A DNA stretch of 64,000 bases, from contig NZ_JABJRA010000001.1 of assembly GCF_013155365.1 (NCBI RefSeq), positions 434,001-498,000 on the forward strand. The letters run 5' to 3'. This DNA comes from Nocardioides sp. zg-DK7169. GTDB lineage: Bacteria; Actinomycetota; Actinomycetes; Propionibacteriales; Nocardioidaceae. Of the stretch, positions 17,850-26,476 are shown piece by piece (the first letter of the stretch is position 1; each line of letters opens with the position of its first letter). The position numbers and the translations under genes are program-made. The notes under the pieces are model-generated. The model was not told the DNA's origin. It did no database searches and saw only the letters and a list, made by a program, of their open reading frames with translations.

Positions 17850-20078
17850 TCACGACTTCTCGAGGTAGTCGGACTGCACGGAGCGCTCCATCTCCGCGAC
17901 CGCCGCCGCGAGCTCCGGCGCGTGGCGCAGCTCGAAGTCGGTGTCGAGGAGCAGGGAGGCGGCCTCGCGAGCCTCGCGGATGGTCTTCTCGTCGCGCAGC
18001 ACCCGGAGGTTCTGCAGGCTGGAGCGGTAGCCGGACTGGTTCTTGCCGAGCACGTCGCCCTCGCGGCGCTGCTCGAGGTCGACGCGGCTGAGCTCGAAGC
18101 CGTCGCTGGTGGCGGCCACGGCGTCCAGGCGCCCCCGGGCGGGCGACCCGGCCTCGGCGCGGGTGACCAGCAGGCACAGGCCCGGCAGCCCGCCACGACC
18201 GACGCGGCCGCGCAGCTGGTGCAGCTGGGAGACCCCGAACCGGTCCGCGTCGAGGATCACCATCGCGGTGGCGTTGGCGACGTCGACGCCGACCTCGATG
18301 ACCGTCGTCGAGACCAGCACGTCGAGGTCGCCGGCGGCGAAGGCGCGCATCGTGCGGTCCTTCTCCTCGGCCGGCAGCCGACCGTGGAGCACCCCGATGC
18401 GCAGGCCACGCAGCGGGCCGTCGGCGAGGTCGGCGGCCACGTCGACCACCGAGCTGAGGCCGGTGCCGGTGCGGTCGACGACGAGGTTGTCCTCCTCGTC
18501 GAGGTCGAGCTGGTCGTGCTCGCCGGCCTCCATCTCGTCGCGGACGATGCGCGGGCACACGACGTAGGCCTGGTGGCCGGCCTCGATCTCCTCGCGCAGC
18601 CGGGCCCAGGCCCGGTCGATCCACAGCGGCTGCTCGCCCAGCGGCACCACGTTGGTCTGGATCGGGGCGCGCCCGGCGGGCAGCTCGGTGAGCGTGGAGA
18701 CCTCGAGGTCGCCGAAGACGGTCATCGCCACCGTGCGCGGGATCGGCGTGGCCGTCATCACCAGCACGTGCGGAGGGCTCCCGGCCTTGTCGGTCAGCGC
18801 GGCGCGCTGCTCGACGCCGAAGCGGTGCTGCTCGTCGACCACGACCAGACCGAGGTCGGCGAACATCACCTGGTCCTCGAGCAGTGCGTGGGTGCCGACC
18901 ACGATCCCGGCCTCGCCGGTCACCAGGCGGCTCAGCGGCGCCTTGCGCTGGGTCTTGGTCATCGACCCGGTGAGCAGCTCGACGGTGGTGCCCTCGGCGG
19001 CGCCGAACAACCCGCCCATGCCGAGGTCGCCCAGCATCGCGGTGATCGTGCGGTGGTGCTGCTGGGCGAGCACCTCGGTGGGCGCGAGCAGCGCGGCCTG
19101 CCCGCCGGAGTCGACCACGCGCAGCATCGCGCGCAGCGCCACCAGCGTCTTGCCGGAGCCGACCTCGCCCTGGAGCAGGCGGTTCATCGGGTGCGGCTGG
19201 GCCAGGTCGTGCTCGATCTCCGCGGCCACCTCGCGCTGGCCGCCGGTCAGCTCGAAGGGCAGCCGGGCGTCGAAGGCCTCCAGCAGCCCGCCGGGCCGTC
19301 CGGGGCGCGCCTGGGCGCCGAGCGCCATCTGCTCGCGCCGGCGCCGGCCGAGCACGACCTGGGTGACCAGCGCCTCCTCGAAGCGGAAGCGTCGCTGCGC
19401 GCGGCGTACCTCCTCCATGGAGTCGGCGGCGTGGATCGACTGCAGCGCCTCGCGGGCGTCGAGCAGGGAGTAGGTCGTGCGGATCTCCTCGGGCAGCAGC
19501 TCGGGGACCTCGTCCAGCACGGTCAGCGCGAAGGTGGCGGCGCGCTGGAGGTCCCAGGACTCCACGCCCTTGGTGAGCGGGTAGATCGGGAACAGCTCGC
19601 GCATCGCGTCCAGCGACATCAGCGCGGAGTCCTCCTCGCCGCTGCCGAAGAGGGTCATCTGCGGGTTGGTCAGCTGCCACTCCCCGCGGAAGCTGCTCAC
19701 CTTGCCCAGGAACACCCCGCGGCGCCCCACGCTCAGCCGACCGGCCTGCCAGCGGTTGATGTGGGCGCTCTTGGCGAAGAACGACATGCGCAACGTGGCG
19801 CCGTCGGCGCGCACCCGGACGTCGAGGCGGTACGCCGTGCGCCCGGTGCGCCGGTCGGTGTAGGTGCGCTCCGCGCTCTCGACGACGTCGCCGACGAAGG
19901 TGAGGATGCTGCCCTCCTCGAGCTCGTCGAGGCGGGTCAGCTCGCCGGTGCGCAGGTAGCGGCGCGGGAAGTGGTGCAGCAGGTCCCCCACCGTGCGCAG
20001 ACCCAGGCCCTCGGTGATCCGGTCGGCCTTGGCGTGCCCGGCCAGCACCGCCTCGATCGGCGACTCCAGGGTGATCAC
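17850..20078 (-). CDS. recG: ATP-dependent DNA helicase RecG
   Basis: RecG reverses stalled replication forks and processes branched DNA. The 742 residues comprise an N-terminal wedge/OB domain (about residues 60-160) and a two-lobe helicase. Motifs seen are LLQGEVGSGKT (Walker A), VVVDEQHRFGV (a DEQH box, characteristic of RecG), TATPIPRT, and LRGRVGRGG (motif VI). The start is ATG 20078. It heads the recG-rsmD-coaD run and follows the DAK2 gene by 15 bases. Confidence 0.97.
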   Translation of the reverse strand: MITLESPIEAVLAGHAKADRITEGLGLRTVGDLLHHFPRRYLRTGELTRLDELEEGSILTFVGDVVESAERTYTDRRTGRTAYRLDVRVRADGATLRMSFFAKSAHINRWQAGRLSVGRRGVFLGKVSSFRGEWQLTNPQMTLFGSGEEDSALMSLDAMRELFPIYPLTKGVESWDLQRAATFALTVLDEVPELLPEEIRTTYSLLDAREALQSIHAADSMEEVRRAQRRFRFEEALVTQVVLGRRRREQMALGAQARPGRPGGLLEAFDARLPFELTGGQREVAAEIEHDLAQPHPMNRLLQGEVGSGKTLVALRAMLRVVDSGGQAALLAPTEVLAQQHHRTITAMLGDLGMGGLFGAAEGTTVELLTGSMTKTQRKAPLSRLVTGEAGIVVGTHALLEDQVMFADLGLVVVDEQHRFGVEQRAALTDKAGSPPHVLVMTATPIPRTVAMTVFGDLEVSTLTELPAGRAPIQTNVVPLGEQPLWIDRAWARLREEIEAGHQAYVVCPRIVRDEMEAGEHDQLDLDEEDNLVVDRTGTGLSSVVDVAADLADGPLRGLRIGVLHGRLPAEEKDRTMRAFAAGDLDVLVSTTVIEVGVDVANATAMVILDADRFGVSQLHQLRGRVGRGGLPGLCLLVTRAEAGSPARGRLDAVAATSDGFELSRVDLEQRREGDVLGKNQSGYRSSLQNLRVLRDEKTIREAREAASLLLDTDFELRHAPELAAAVAEMERSVQSDYLEKS

Positions 20079-20093
20079 GCGGCTCCTCCCGAC

Positions 20094-21755
20094 CTATTCC
20101 ACCGACACCAGGAGCGGGTAGCGCTCCTGGCCACCGTCGTACACCACGACGTCGACAGCCGGGTGGTGCGCCTCGACGTACGCCGCGCAGCGGGCCGCGA
20201 GCCCGCCGTCGGCGTCCTCGGCGCCGGCGACCACCGTCACCAGGTCGCCACCTCCGCCGAGCAGCCGCTCCAGCACGTCGGTCGCGACCGCGTAGCGGTC
20301 GTCCCCCACCACCACGAAGTCCCCGGCCACCACGCCGAGCACGTCGCCGGGCTCACAGGGACCGGCCATCGTCATCGCCTGCCGCGCCGCGACCGTGACC
20401 GCGCCGTGGCGCGCGTGCCGGGCGGTGGCGGTCATCTCGAGCACGTCCTGGTCGAAGACCCGGCCGGGCTCGTGGACCGCGAGGGCGGCGAGGCCCTGCA
20501 CCTGGGCCTGGGTGGCGATCACCGCGACCCGGATGCCCTCGAGGTCGGGGTCGTTCTCGGCCATCGAGGCGGCGGCACGCGCCACCCGCACCGAGTCGGG
20601 GTCGTTGGGCAGCACCACGACCTCGCAGGCGCCGCAGTCGCGGATCGCCGCGAGGACCTCCCCGGTCGAGGGGCGGCGGCCGGGGCCGCCGGGCAGCACG
20701 ATCGCGCCGGCCTCCTCGAAGAGCCGGGCCAGGCCGGGACCGGCGGCGACCGCCACGATCCGGCGCCCGCTGCGCGCCTGCGAGGTCCGGGCGGCGACCT
20801 GCTCGGCGAAGTGGGTGACCCGCACGCGGCGGGGACGGCCGGCCTCGATGCCGGCCTCGATGGCGGCGCCGACGTCGTCGGTGTGGACGTGGACGTTCCA
20901 CAGGCCCTCGCCGCCGACCACCACGAGGGAGTCGCCGAGCCCGGCCAGCGTGGCGCGCAGCGGCGCGATCCGGTCGTCCTCGGCGTCGAGCAGGTACATC
21001 ACCTCGTAGGCGGGACCGTCGGCGGTCAGGTCGCCCTCGGGCAGCGGCGTCACCGGGACCGGGATCGTCCGGGCGCCGATCGGCGCGGTGACCGGCACCG
21101 GGCGGCGACCGGTGAGCACGGTCTCGGCCGCGTCGAGGATCACGCTCAGCCCGCGCCCGCCCGCGTCGACCACACCCGCGTCGGCGAGCACCCGCAGCTG
21201 CTCGGGGGTGCGTGCGAGGGCCTCGCGGGCGGCGCCGGCGGCGGCGGCGAAGACGTCGCGGGCGCGGGACCCGGCGCGCCCCGCGCACTCGAGGGCCGCG
21301 GCCGCCGCGGCCCGCATCACGCTCAGCATCGTGCCCTCGACCGGCGTGCCGACGGCGGCGTACGCCGCGTCGCTGGCGGCCTGGAGCGCCTCGGCCATCA
21401 CCGTGGCGTTGGGCTCCGCGGGGTCGGCGCGCACGATCCGGCGCGCGATCGCGCCGAGCATCTCGCTCAGGATCACCCCGGAGTTGCCCCGCGCGCCCAG
21501 CAGCGCGCCGCGGGCGAACGTCGCCATGGACTCCCCCAGCGGCGCACCCTCGTCGCCGCCGCAGGCCTCGCGCAGCGCGTCGCGCGCCGCCGACATCGTG
21601 AGGTACATGTTGGTGCCGGTGTCGCCGTCGGGCACGGGGTAGACGTTGAGCGCGTCGATCTCCTCGCGCGCCCCCGCGAGGGCGTCGAAGGCGACGTCGA
21701 CGAAGCGCAGCACGAGGCCCAGGCTCAGCCTGCCGCCCGTGGGTACCTGCTGCAT
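20094..21755 (-). CDS. DAK2-domain kinase, FakA/YloV-like
   Basis: This 553-residue protein has an N-terminal DAK2 (DhaL-like) domain with NVYPVPDGDTGTNMYLT, the metal/ATP-binding signature, and GARGNSGVILSEML. A central FakA-type region and a C-terminal domain (about residues 290-553) follow. In Firmicutes, FakA phosphorylates fatty acids presented by FakB. I see no FakB (DegV) gene in this window, so the substrate is not established. It lies directly upstream of recG, an order conserved in actinobacteria. It diverges from rpmB. Confidence 0.88.
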   Translation of the reverse strand: MQQVPTGGRLSLGLVLRFVDVAFDALAGAREEIDALNVYPVPDGDTGTNMYLTMSAARDALREACGGDEGAPLGESMATFARGALLGARGNSGVILSEMLGAIARRIVRADPAEPNATVMAEALQAASDAAYAAVGTPVEGTMLSVMRAAAAAALECAGRAGSRARDVFAAAAGAAREALARTPEQLRVLADAGVVDAGGRGLSVILDAAETVLTGRRPVPVTAPIGARTIPVPVTPLPEGDLTADGPAYEVMYLLDAEDDRIAPLRATLAGLGDSLVVVGGEGLWNVHVHTDDVGAAIEAGIEAGRPRRVRVTHFAEQVAARTSQARSGRRIVAVAAGPGLARLFEEAGAIVLPGGPGRRPSTGEVLAAIRDCGACEVVVLPNDPDSVRVARAAASMAENDPDLEGIRVAVIATQAQVQGLAALAVHEPGRVFDQDVLEMTATARHARHGAVTVAARQAMTMAGPCEPGDVLGVVAGDFVVVGDDRYAVATDVLERLLGGGGDLVTVVAGAEDADGGLAARCAAYVEAHHPAVDVVVYDGGQERYPLLVSVE

Positions 21756-21944
21756 CGCCTGCCTCGCCGTCGATCGGATGAAGGAGTCAGGGTAATGTCA
21801 GTGGTGCCCGAGCGGGGTGACCCACCCACGGGGAACCCGGGGCGAGCCGCGATTTTCTCGCGAGCGCCTCGATCGGATACTCTCGTTCGGTTGCCCGCTC
21901 CGCCGGGCCCCTCGTTCACAACCTCGATTTTTCAGGAGTTCACG
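21756..21944. promoter_or_regulatory. Divergent promoter region of the DAK2 gene and rpmB
   Basis: These 189 bases separate the DAK2-domain gene from rpmB. A GATACT at 21876-21881 could serve as the rpmB -10 element, though no strong -35 is obvious at 16-18 bases upstream. AGGAG at 21934-21938 is the rpmB ribosome binding site. I see no gene here. Confidence 0.35.
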
Positions 21945-22130
21945 GTGGCTGCCGTCTGCGACATCTGCGCGAAGAAGCCGGGCTTCGGCAACAACCGACC
22001 CTGGTCGCGCAAGATCACGAAGCGTCGCTTCGACCCCAACATCCAGCGCGTCCGGGCGACCGTCAACGGCACCCCGAAGCGCCTCAACGTCTGCACCGGC
22101 TGCCTCAAGGCCGGCAAGGTCTCCCGCTGA
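21945..22130 (+). CDS. rpmB: 50S ribosomal protein L28
   Basis: This 61-residue ribosomal protein reads AAVCDICAKKPGFGNNRPWS and ends in CTGCLKAGKVSR. The two Cys pairs (CDIC and CTGC) mark the zinc-binding form. The start is GTG 21945 with AGGAG 6 bases upstream. It is transcribed against its neighbours on both sides and is followed by a strong hairpin with a T-rich tail, so it is probably a single-gene unit. Confidence 0.96.
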   Translation: MAAVCDICAKKPGFGNNRPWSRKITKRRFDPNIQRVRATVNGTPKRLNVCTGCLKAGKVSR

Positions 22131-22149
22131 CCCAGTTCAGCTAGCAGCA

Positions 22150-22184
22150 ACGGCCGTCGTCCCTCGGGACGGCGGCCGTTTCTG
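22150..22184 (+). terminator. Rho-independent terminator after rpmB
   Basis: ACGGCCGTCGTCCC (22150-22163) pairs with GGGACGGCGGCCGT (22166-22179) with one G-T wobble, and TTTCTGT follows. This is one of the few hairpins in the window with a T-rich tail. It lies 20 bases behind the rpmB stop. It could also act on the convergent thiL transcript. Confidence 0.85.
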
Positions 22185-22287
22185 TGTGCCCGGACGGGTG
22201 CGCGCCCTCGCCGGAGCGCGGGCGGCGGCGCGGCGTGCCTGCCCCGGGCCGGGAGACGTCGTACGCCGTCCCGGCCCCGGGCGAGGC

Positions 22288-23238
22288 TCAGAAGTGCGCC
22301 CAGCCGGCGGAGCCGACGTGGGTCCGACCGTCGACGGTGACGCCGCTGCCCTCGAGCACCTCGCCGACCACCCGCCAGCCCGACGGCACGGAGGCCGCGT
22401 CGGGGAACGTGGCCAGCAGCGCGTGGTCGTCGCCACCGGTGAGCACGAACTGCAGCGGGTCCGCGTTGAGCGCGGCGCCGACGGCGTGCAGCGGCTCGGC
22501 GATGTCGAAGGCGTCGGCGCGCACGTTGACCGCCACCCCGGAGGCCGTGGCCAGGTGGCCGGCCTCGGCGAGCAGGCCGTCGGAGACGTCGATCATCGCG
22601 GTGGCCCCGGCCGCGGCGGCGATCGGCCCGGCGGCGTACGGCGGCTGCGGGCGGCGGTGCGCCTCGACCAGCACCCGCGGGGAGCGGAAGCCGCGCCCCA
22701 GCACGGCGAGTCCGCCCGCGGCCCAGCCCTGCCGACCGGCGAGCGCCACGACGTCGCCGGGTGCGGCACCGGAGCGGACCACCGGGGCCTGGGTGCAGGC
22801 ACCGAGCACGGTCACGGCGATGACCACCTGGTCGGCGCGCGTCAGGTCGCCGCCGACCACGCTCGCGCCGACCTCGCCGCACTCCTCGGCGAAGCCGCGG
22901 GCCAGGTCGAGCACCCACTGGGCCGGCAGGTCCGGCGGGGCGCCGACGCCGATCGTCAGCGAGGTCGCGGTGCCGCCCATCGCGTTGATGTCGGAGATGT
23001 TCTGGGCGGCGGCGCGGTGGCCCACGTCGGCGGCGGAGGACCACTCGCGGCGGAAATGGCGGCCCTCGACCATCAGGTCGGTCGAGACGACGACGTGCCC
23101 GGTGCGCACGCGCAGCACGGCGGCGTCGTCGCCGGGGCCGATCAGGACCTGCTCGCCCTGGGGGAAGAGGGGCAGGAGCTCGGCGAGGAGGCCGAACTCA
23201 CCGGCGTCGGCGAGGGTCGCGTCGGGTGCAAGCGGCAT
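22288..23238 (-). CDS. thiL: Thiamine-monophosphate kinase
   Basis: ThiL phosphorylates thiamine monophosphate to the active cofactor thiamine diphosphate. The 316 residues show the PurM-like fold motifs: LLPLFPQ, then IGPGDDAAVLR (metal and ATP binding), STDLMVEGRHFRR, and DINAMGGTATSLTIGVGAP. The later DVSDGLLAEAGHLATASG is also typical. The start is ATG 23238. No TPP riboswitch is visible upstream, so expression is probably constitutive. It diverges from the Lrp-type domain gene. Confidence 0.95.
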   Translation of the reverse strand: MPLAPDATLADAGEFGLLAELLPLFPQGEQVLIGPGDDAAVLRVRTGHVVVSTDLMVEGRHFRREWSSAADVGHRAAAQNISDINAMGGTATSLTIGVGAPPDLPAQWVLDLARGFAEECGEVGASVVGGDLTRADQVVIAVTVLGACTQAPVVRSGAAPGDVVALAGRQGWAAGGLAVLGRGFRSPRVLVEAHRRPQPPYAAGPIAAAAGATAMIDVSDGLLAEAGHLATASGVAVNVRADAFDIAEPLHAVGAALNADPLQFVLTGGDDHALLATFPDAASVPSGWRVVGEVLEGSGVTVDGRTHVGSAGWAHF

Positions 23239-23436
23239 GCCCCCAGTCCACCAGAGACCCGGCGCGCGGGCCGGGCGGCGCGCTCGGGCCCGGCAGCGAG
23301 GTCTTCGCCACGTGCCCCACGACACGGGGTGTGCCGCTGCCACCGGTCGGGGTAGGTTGAACCGCCGGTCGGGGCCCCTGCCCCGCGCGCAGCGGCATCC
23401 CCCTGCAACGCCCCCTTCACACCGAGGAGACGAGCG

Positions 23437-23673
23437 ATGGTCGTCCAGGCCTACATCCTGATCCAGACCGACGTCGGCAAGGCCGCCGAGGTCGCCCGAG
23501 CCATCGCCCAGGTCAACGGGGTCACCCTGGCCGAGGACGTCACCGGTCCCTACGACGTGATCGTCCGCGCCGAGGCGCGCAACGTCGACGAGCTCGGCAA
23601 GCTGGTCGTCGCGAAGGTGCAGACCCTCGAGGGCATCACCCGCACGCTGACCTGCCCGGTCGTCCACATCTGA
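23437..23673 (+). CDS. Stand-alone Lrp/AsnC ligand-binding (RAM/ACT-like) domain protein
   Basis: This 78-residue protein is a single Lrp/AsnC C-terminal domain without the helix-turn-helix. It begins MVVQAYILIQTDVGKAAEVA and contains VTGPYDVIVRAEARNVDELG, the alpha-beta sandwich that oligomerises and may bind amino acids. GAGGAG lies just upstream of ATG 23437. Such short proteins are common beside thiL and ddl in actinobacteria, but their function is not established. The next gene begins at the adjoining base. Confidence 0.9.
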   Translation: MVVQAYILIQTDVGKAAEVARAIAQVNGVTLAEDVTGPYDVIVRAEARNVDELGKLVVAKVQTLEGITRTLTCPVVHI

Positions 23674-24189
23674 GTGGACCCCCAGCAGCCCCGCCCGCGC
23701 CTCGCGTCCCTCCGGACGCGGGGCGCGGCCATGTCCGGACTCCCCCTCGTGCTGGCGCTCGCGCTGCTCGCCGGTTGCAGCGACGCCGTCGAGGTCGACT
23801 CCCCCGAGCTCTCCGCGGCCGAGCGGTCGGTGTGCGAGGACTTCCTCGACTCCCTGCCCGACGACCTGGCCGGCCTGGAGCCGGCCGAGGTCGACCCGCC
23901 CGACGCCCCGGCGCGGGCCTGGGGTGACGGCCTCGCCGTGATCTGCGGCGCACCGGAGCCCGAGGAGCTCGCGCCGGCCGAGGAGTGCGACATCGTCGCG
24001 GGCGTGGCGTGGTTCGTCCCGCCGAGCCAGCGCGACGAGGACCAGGACCTGGTCGCCACCGCCGTCGAGGTCTCCCCGCGGGTGGCGCTCGTGGTGCCCG
24101 CGCAGTACCGCGGCCAGGTCGCCTTCGACGCCTTCGGCGAGCTCGCGGAGCCGCTCAGCGGCTTCGAGACGACCCCCCGCTGCGGCTGA
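23674..24189 (+). CDS. DUF3515 lipoprotein
   Basis: This is a 171-residue secreted protein with a lipobox: LALALLAGC places the lipidated Cys near residue 35. The mature part is acidic and contains the DUF3515 core (CEDFLDSLPDDLAG, and further on ARAWGDGLAVICGAP). The GTG start at 23674 abuts the previous stop and gives an Arg-rich n-region. An ATG at 23731 would give a signal peptide with no charge, so the longer form is more likely. The function of DUF3515 is unknown. It sits between the Lrp-type domain gene and ddl, as in other actinobacteria. Its stop codon lies in a tandem duplication. Confidence 0.85.
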   Translation: MDPQQPRPRLASLRTRGAAMSGLPLVLALALLAGCSDAVEVDSPELSAAERSVCEDFLDSLPDDLAGLEPAEVDPPDAPARAWGDGLAVICGAPEPEELAPAEECDIVAGVAWFVPPSQRDEDQDLVATAVEVSPRVALVVPAQYRGQVAFDAFGELAEPLSGFETTPRCG

Positions 24190-24225
24190 ACCTGCGCGCC
24201 GGGGCGGCTGAACCTGCGCGCCGGG
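24182..24225. repeat. 22-bp perfect tandem duplication over the DUF3515 stop codon
   Basis: The 22 bases at 24182-24203 (beginning GCGGCTGAACCTGCG) are repeated without change at 24204-24225, and five more bases of the unit follow. The first copy contains the TGA stop of the DUF3515 gene at 24187-24189. The second copy carries an identical downstream TGA in the same relative position. It looks like a recent slippage event, close to the next gene's start. Confidence 0.9.
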
Positions 24226-24254
24226 GCGGCGGGGCGATGTGGGATCGTCGTCCC

Positions 24255-25217
24255 ATGACGATCGAGGACTTCGCAGGACCCGTGGCCATCATCGCCGGTG
24301 GCCTCAGCCACGAGCGGGACGTCTCCCTGTCGAGCGGGCGCAACCTGGTCCGCGAGCTGCGCGGGCTCGGGGTCGAGGCCCAGACCTACGACTTCGACCG
24401 CAACCTGCTCCACGACCTCGAGCGCGACCAGGTCGCGGTCGCGCTGCCCGCGCTGCACGGCCAGTTCGGCGAGGACGGCGAGATCCAGACGCTGCTCGAG
24501 CTCATCGACCTGCCCTACGTCGGCTCGCGCAGCCGCGCCTGCCGCGTCGCCTACGACAAGGGCACCGCGCGCGAGCTGCTGCGCCGCGCCGGGATCCCCG
24601 TCCCCGACAGCGTCGGGCTCTCCGCCCAGACCTTCCGCGACATCGGCGCCACCGCGCTGATGAGCCATGTCATGGACCGCCTCGGCGACCGGGTCGTGGT
24701 CAAGCCCGCACGCGGCGGCAGCGCGCTGGGCGTGACCGGCGTCGACGGCCTCGGCGCGCTCCCCTCCGCCCTGGTGGGCAGCTACGCCTACTGCGAGGAC
24801 GCCCTCATCGAGCGCTTCCACGACGGCATCGACGTGAGCGTGGTGGTGCTCGAGGGCGACGAGGGGCTCCGCTCCCTGGAGCCGATCGCGATCGAGTACG
24901 AGAAGGGCCACGAGTTCGACTTCAGCGCCCGCTACACCGCCGAGTTCGTCTCCCTGCACCGCCCCGACCTCGACGACAAGCTGATCGCCGGGCTGGGCGA
25001 GGTCGCCTGCGAGGCGCACCGGGTGCTCGGCCTCGACGACGTCTCCCGCTCCGACTTCGTGGTCTCCGCCGACGGCACGTTCGTGCTGCTCGAGACCGCG
25101 ATCACGCCCGGGACGACCGAGACCTCGGTGTTCCCGTTCGCCTGCAAGGAGAGCGGCACCTCCCTCGGCGAGGTCGCGCGCACCCTGCTCGAGCGCGCCG
25201 TCCGCCGCGGCGCCTGA
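24255..25217 (+). CDS. Ddl-like ATP-grasp ligase with an altered metal site
   Basis: This 320-residue protein aligns with D-alanine-D-alanine ligases: GGLSHERDVSL (N-terminal Glu-containing loop), LHGQFGEDGEIQTLLEL, VVKPARGGSALGV (ATP-grasp Lys and Ser) and a C-terminal metal site. In E. coli DdlB that site reads LLEANTSPG; here it is LLETAITPG, so the Asn metal ligand is replaced by Ala282. The loop Lys before the substrate Tyr is Arg (SARY). It may thus be an altered or inactive ligase. ATG 24255 gives the family start; an in-frame ATG at 24237 is possible. It is transcribed with DUF3515. Confidence 0.82.
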   Translation: MTIEDFAGPVAIIAGGLSHERDVSLSSGRNLVRELRGLGVEAQTYDFDRNLLHDLERDQVAVALPALHGQFGEDGEIQTLLELIDLPYVGSRSRACRVAYDKGTARELLRRAGIPVPDSVGLSAQTFRDIGATALMSHVMDRLGDRVVVKPARGGSALGVTGVDGLGALPSALVGSYAYCEDALIERFHDGIDVSVVVLEGDEGLRSLEPIAIEYEKGHEFDFSARYTAEFVSLHRPDLDDKLIAGLGEVACEAHRVLGLDDVSRSDFVVSADGTFVLLETAITPGTTETSVFPFACKESGTSLGEVARTLLERAVRRGA

Positions 25218-25239
25218 GCCCCACCCGCCACGAGCGAAG

Positions 25240-25281
25240 AAGGGCCCGGGCCGGAGCATCTCGCTCCGGCCCGGGCCCTTT
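25240..25281. terminator. Bidirectional hairpin between two Ddl-like genes
   Basis: A perfect 18-bp stem (25240-25257 with 25263-25280) closes on a 5-base loop. TTT ends the right arm on the plus strand, and the left arm starts AA, giving TT on the minus strand. It separates two convergent genes, so it can stop transcripts from either side. Confidence 0.9.
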
Positions 25282-25309
25282 CGTCGTGCGTCGGTGCCTC
25301 AGGGCCTGC

Positions 25310-26431
25310 TCAGCGCGGCTGCTCGGGCAGCGCCGCGAGCTTGCCGGCGATGCCGCCGGCGGCACGCAGCGCGACGCCCTCCTCGAAGTTGCTGGTCGCG
25401 CGCGGACGGGCCCGCTCGGCCTCGGCCAGCGCGCTGCCGAGCACCTCGCCGGGGGTGGTCTGCGGCCACAGGTAGAGCGCCATCGCGCCCGGGATCGAGT
25501 TCACCTCGTTGACGAACACCTCGGTGCCGTCGGAGAGGAAGTCGATGCGCAGCACGCCGGTCAGGCCGGTGAGCTCGACGACACGGACCGCGAGCTCCTT
25601 GATGCGGTCGCGCACCGCGTCGGGGATGTTCGCCGGGAACTCGCGCGGGGCGCTGGCCAGGCCGTCGGAGTGCAGGTACTTGGCGGCGTAGGAGTAGATC
25701 GCGCCGTCGGTGGGCCGCAGCGGCCGCTCGATCTCGGAGACCTGCACGGTCGGCGCGGTGCGCACCGAGATGTTGAGGTCGAACAGGTCGGGGCGGTTCG
25801 GCTCGACCACCGCGCCCTCGCGCAGGTGCGGGCTGGTCTGGAGCAGCGCCACGGCGGTGGCGTGGTCCTCGACGACCTCGATGCCGATGCTGGAGCCGCC
25901 GAAGCGCGGCTTGACGATGTAGGGCCCCTCGTACGGCGGCGGGGCGTCCGCGGAGAGCAGCACCCGCTTGAGGCACGGCACGCCGGCGGTCTCCATGACC
26001 GCGCCGAAGGCCAGCTTGTCCATGCCGAGCGCGGCCGCGGCGACGGTGCCGCCGGTGGCCTTGAGCCCGGCCAGCGCGAACAGGCCCTGGGCGCCGCCGC
26101 CCTCGCCGGCGCCGCCGTGGAAGCAGTTCATGATGGTGCCGGTCTCCAGCGGCTTGGCGCCGCCGAGGCCGGCCTTCATGTAGAAGCCGTCGCCCTTCTC
26201 CGCGCCGATGCGCAGCTCGACGCGCTTCGAGCCGGACGGCGGGCCGCCGAGGTAGTCGCGCGCCTCGGTGTTGCTCGGGACCAGGAACCACTGGTCGCTA
26301 CGCGCCCAGTAGATGCACTGCACCGTGTGCCCGGCACCGGCGAGCACCCGCTCGGCCTGGAGCCCGGTCAGGATGCTGATGTCGTGCTCGGCGGACGGAC
26401 CGCCGAACACCACGGTCGCCTTGGTTGCCAC
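25310..26431 (-). CDS. Second Ddl-like ATP-grasp ligase, paired with a membrane MurF-like protein
   Basis: This 373-residue protein has a complete ATP-grasp fold with VVFGGPSAEHDIS, YIVKPRFGGSSIG, IYSYAAKY and an intact metal site NEVNSIPG (Glu309, Asn311). It departs from textbook Ddl at the acidic loop, where HGPYGEDG becomes HGGAGEGG. That points to an altered second substrate. The GTG start at 26431 has GAGGAG upstream, 45 bases after the MurF-like stop. It probably makes a dipeptide or depsipeptide, or an amino-acid amide, for the membrane ligase next door. That product is inference. Confidence 0.85.
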   Translation of the reverse strand: MATKATVVFGGPSAEHDISILTGLQAERVLAGAGHTVQCIYWARSDQWFLVPSNTEARDYLGGPPSGSKRVELRIGAEKGDGFYMKAGLGGAKPLETGTIMNCFHGGAGEGGGAQGLFALAGLKATGGTVAAAALGMDKLAFGAVMETAGVPCLKRVLLSADAPPPYEGPYIVKPRFGGSSIGIEVVEDHATAVALLQTSPHLREGAVVEPNRPDLFDLNISVRTAPTVQVSEIERPLRPTDGAIYSYAAKYLHSDGLASAPREFPANIPDAVRDRIKELAVRVVELTGLTGVLRIDFLSDGTEVFVNEVNSIPGAMALYLWPQTTPGEVLGSALAEAERARPRATSNFEEGVALRAAGGIAGKLAALPEQPR

Positions 26432-26476
26432 TGTGTCTCCTCGTGTCTGCTTCGGGGTTCCCGCTCCGCCCGCGGT

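Noticed and set aside
17547..22130. A 1527-codon open frame on the plus strand across rsmD, recG and the DAK2 gene
   Set aside because: Its translation is low-complexity (Gly/Ala/Arg/His/Asp) and lies antisense to well-recognised genes. Only its last 61 codons (rpmB) are real. Long antisense frames are expected at this GC content.
23239..23436. A possible TPP riboswitch in front of thiL
   Set aside because: I looked for the conserved CUGAGA and related thi-box words near the thiL start and did not see them.
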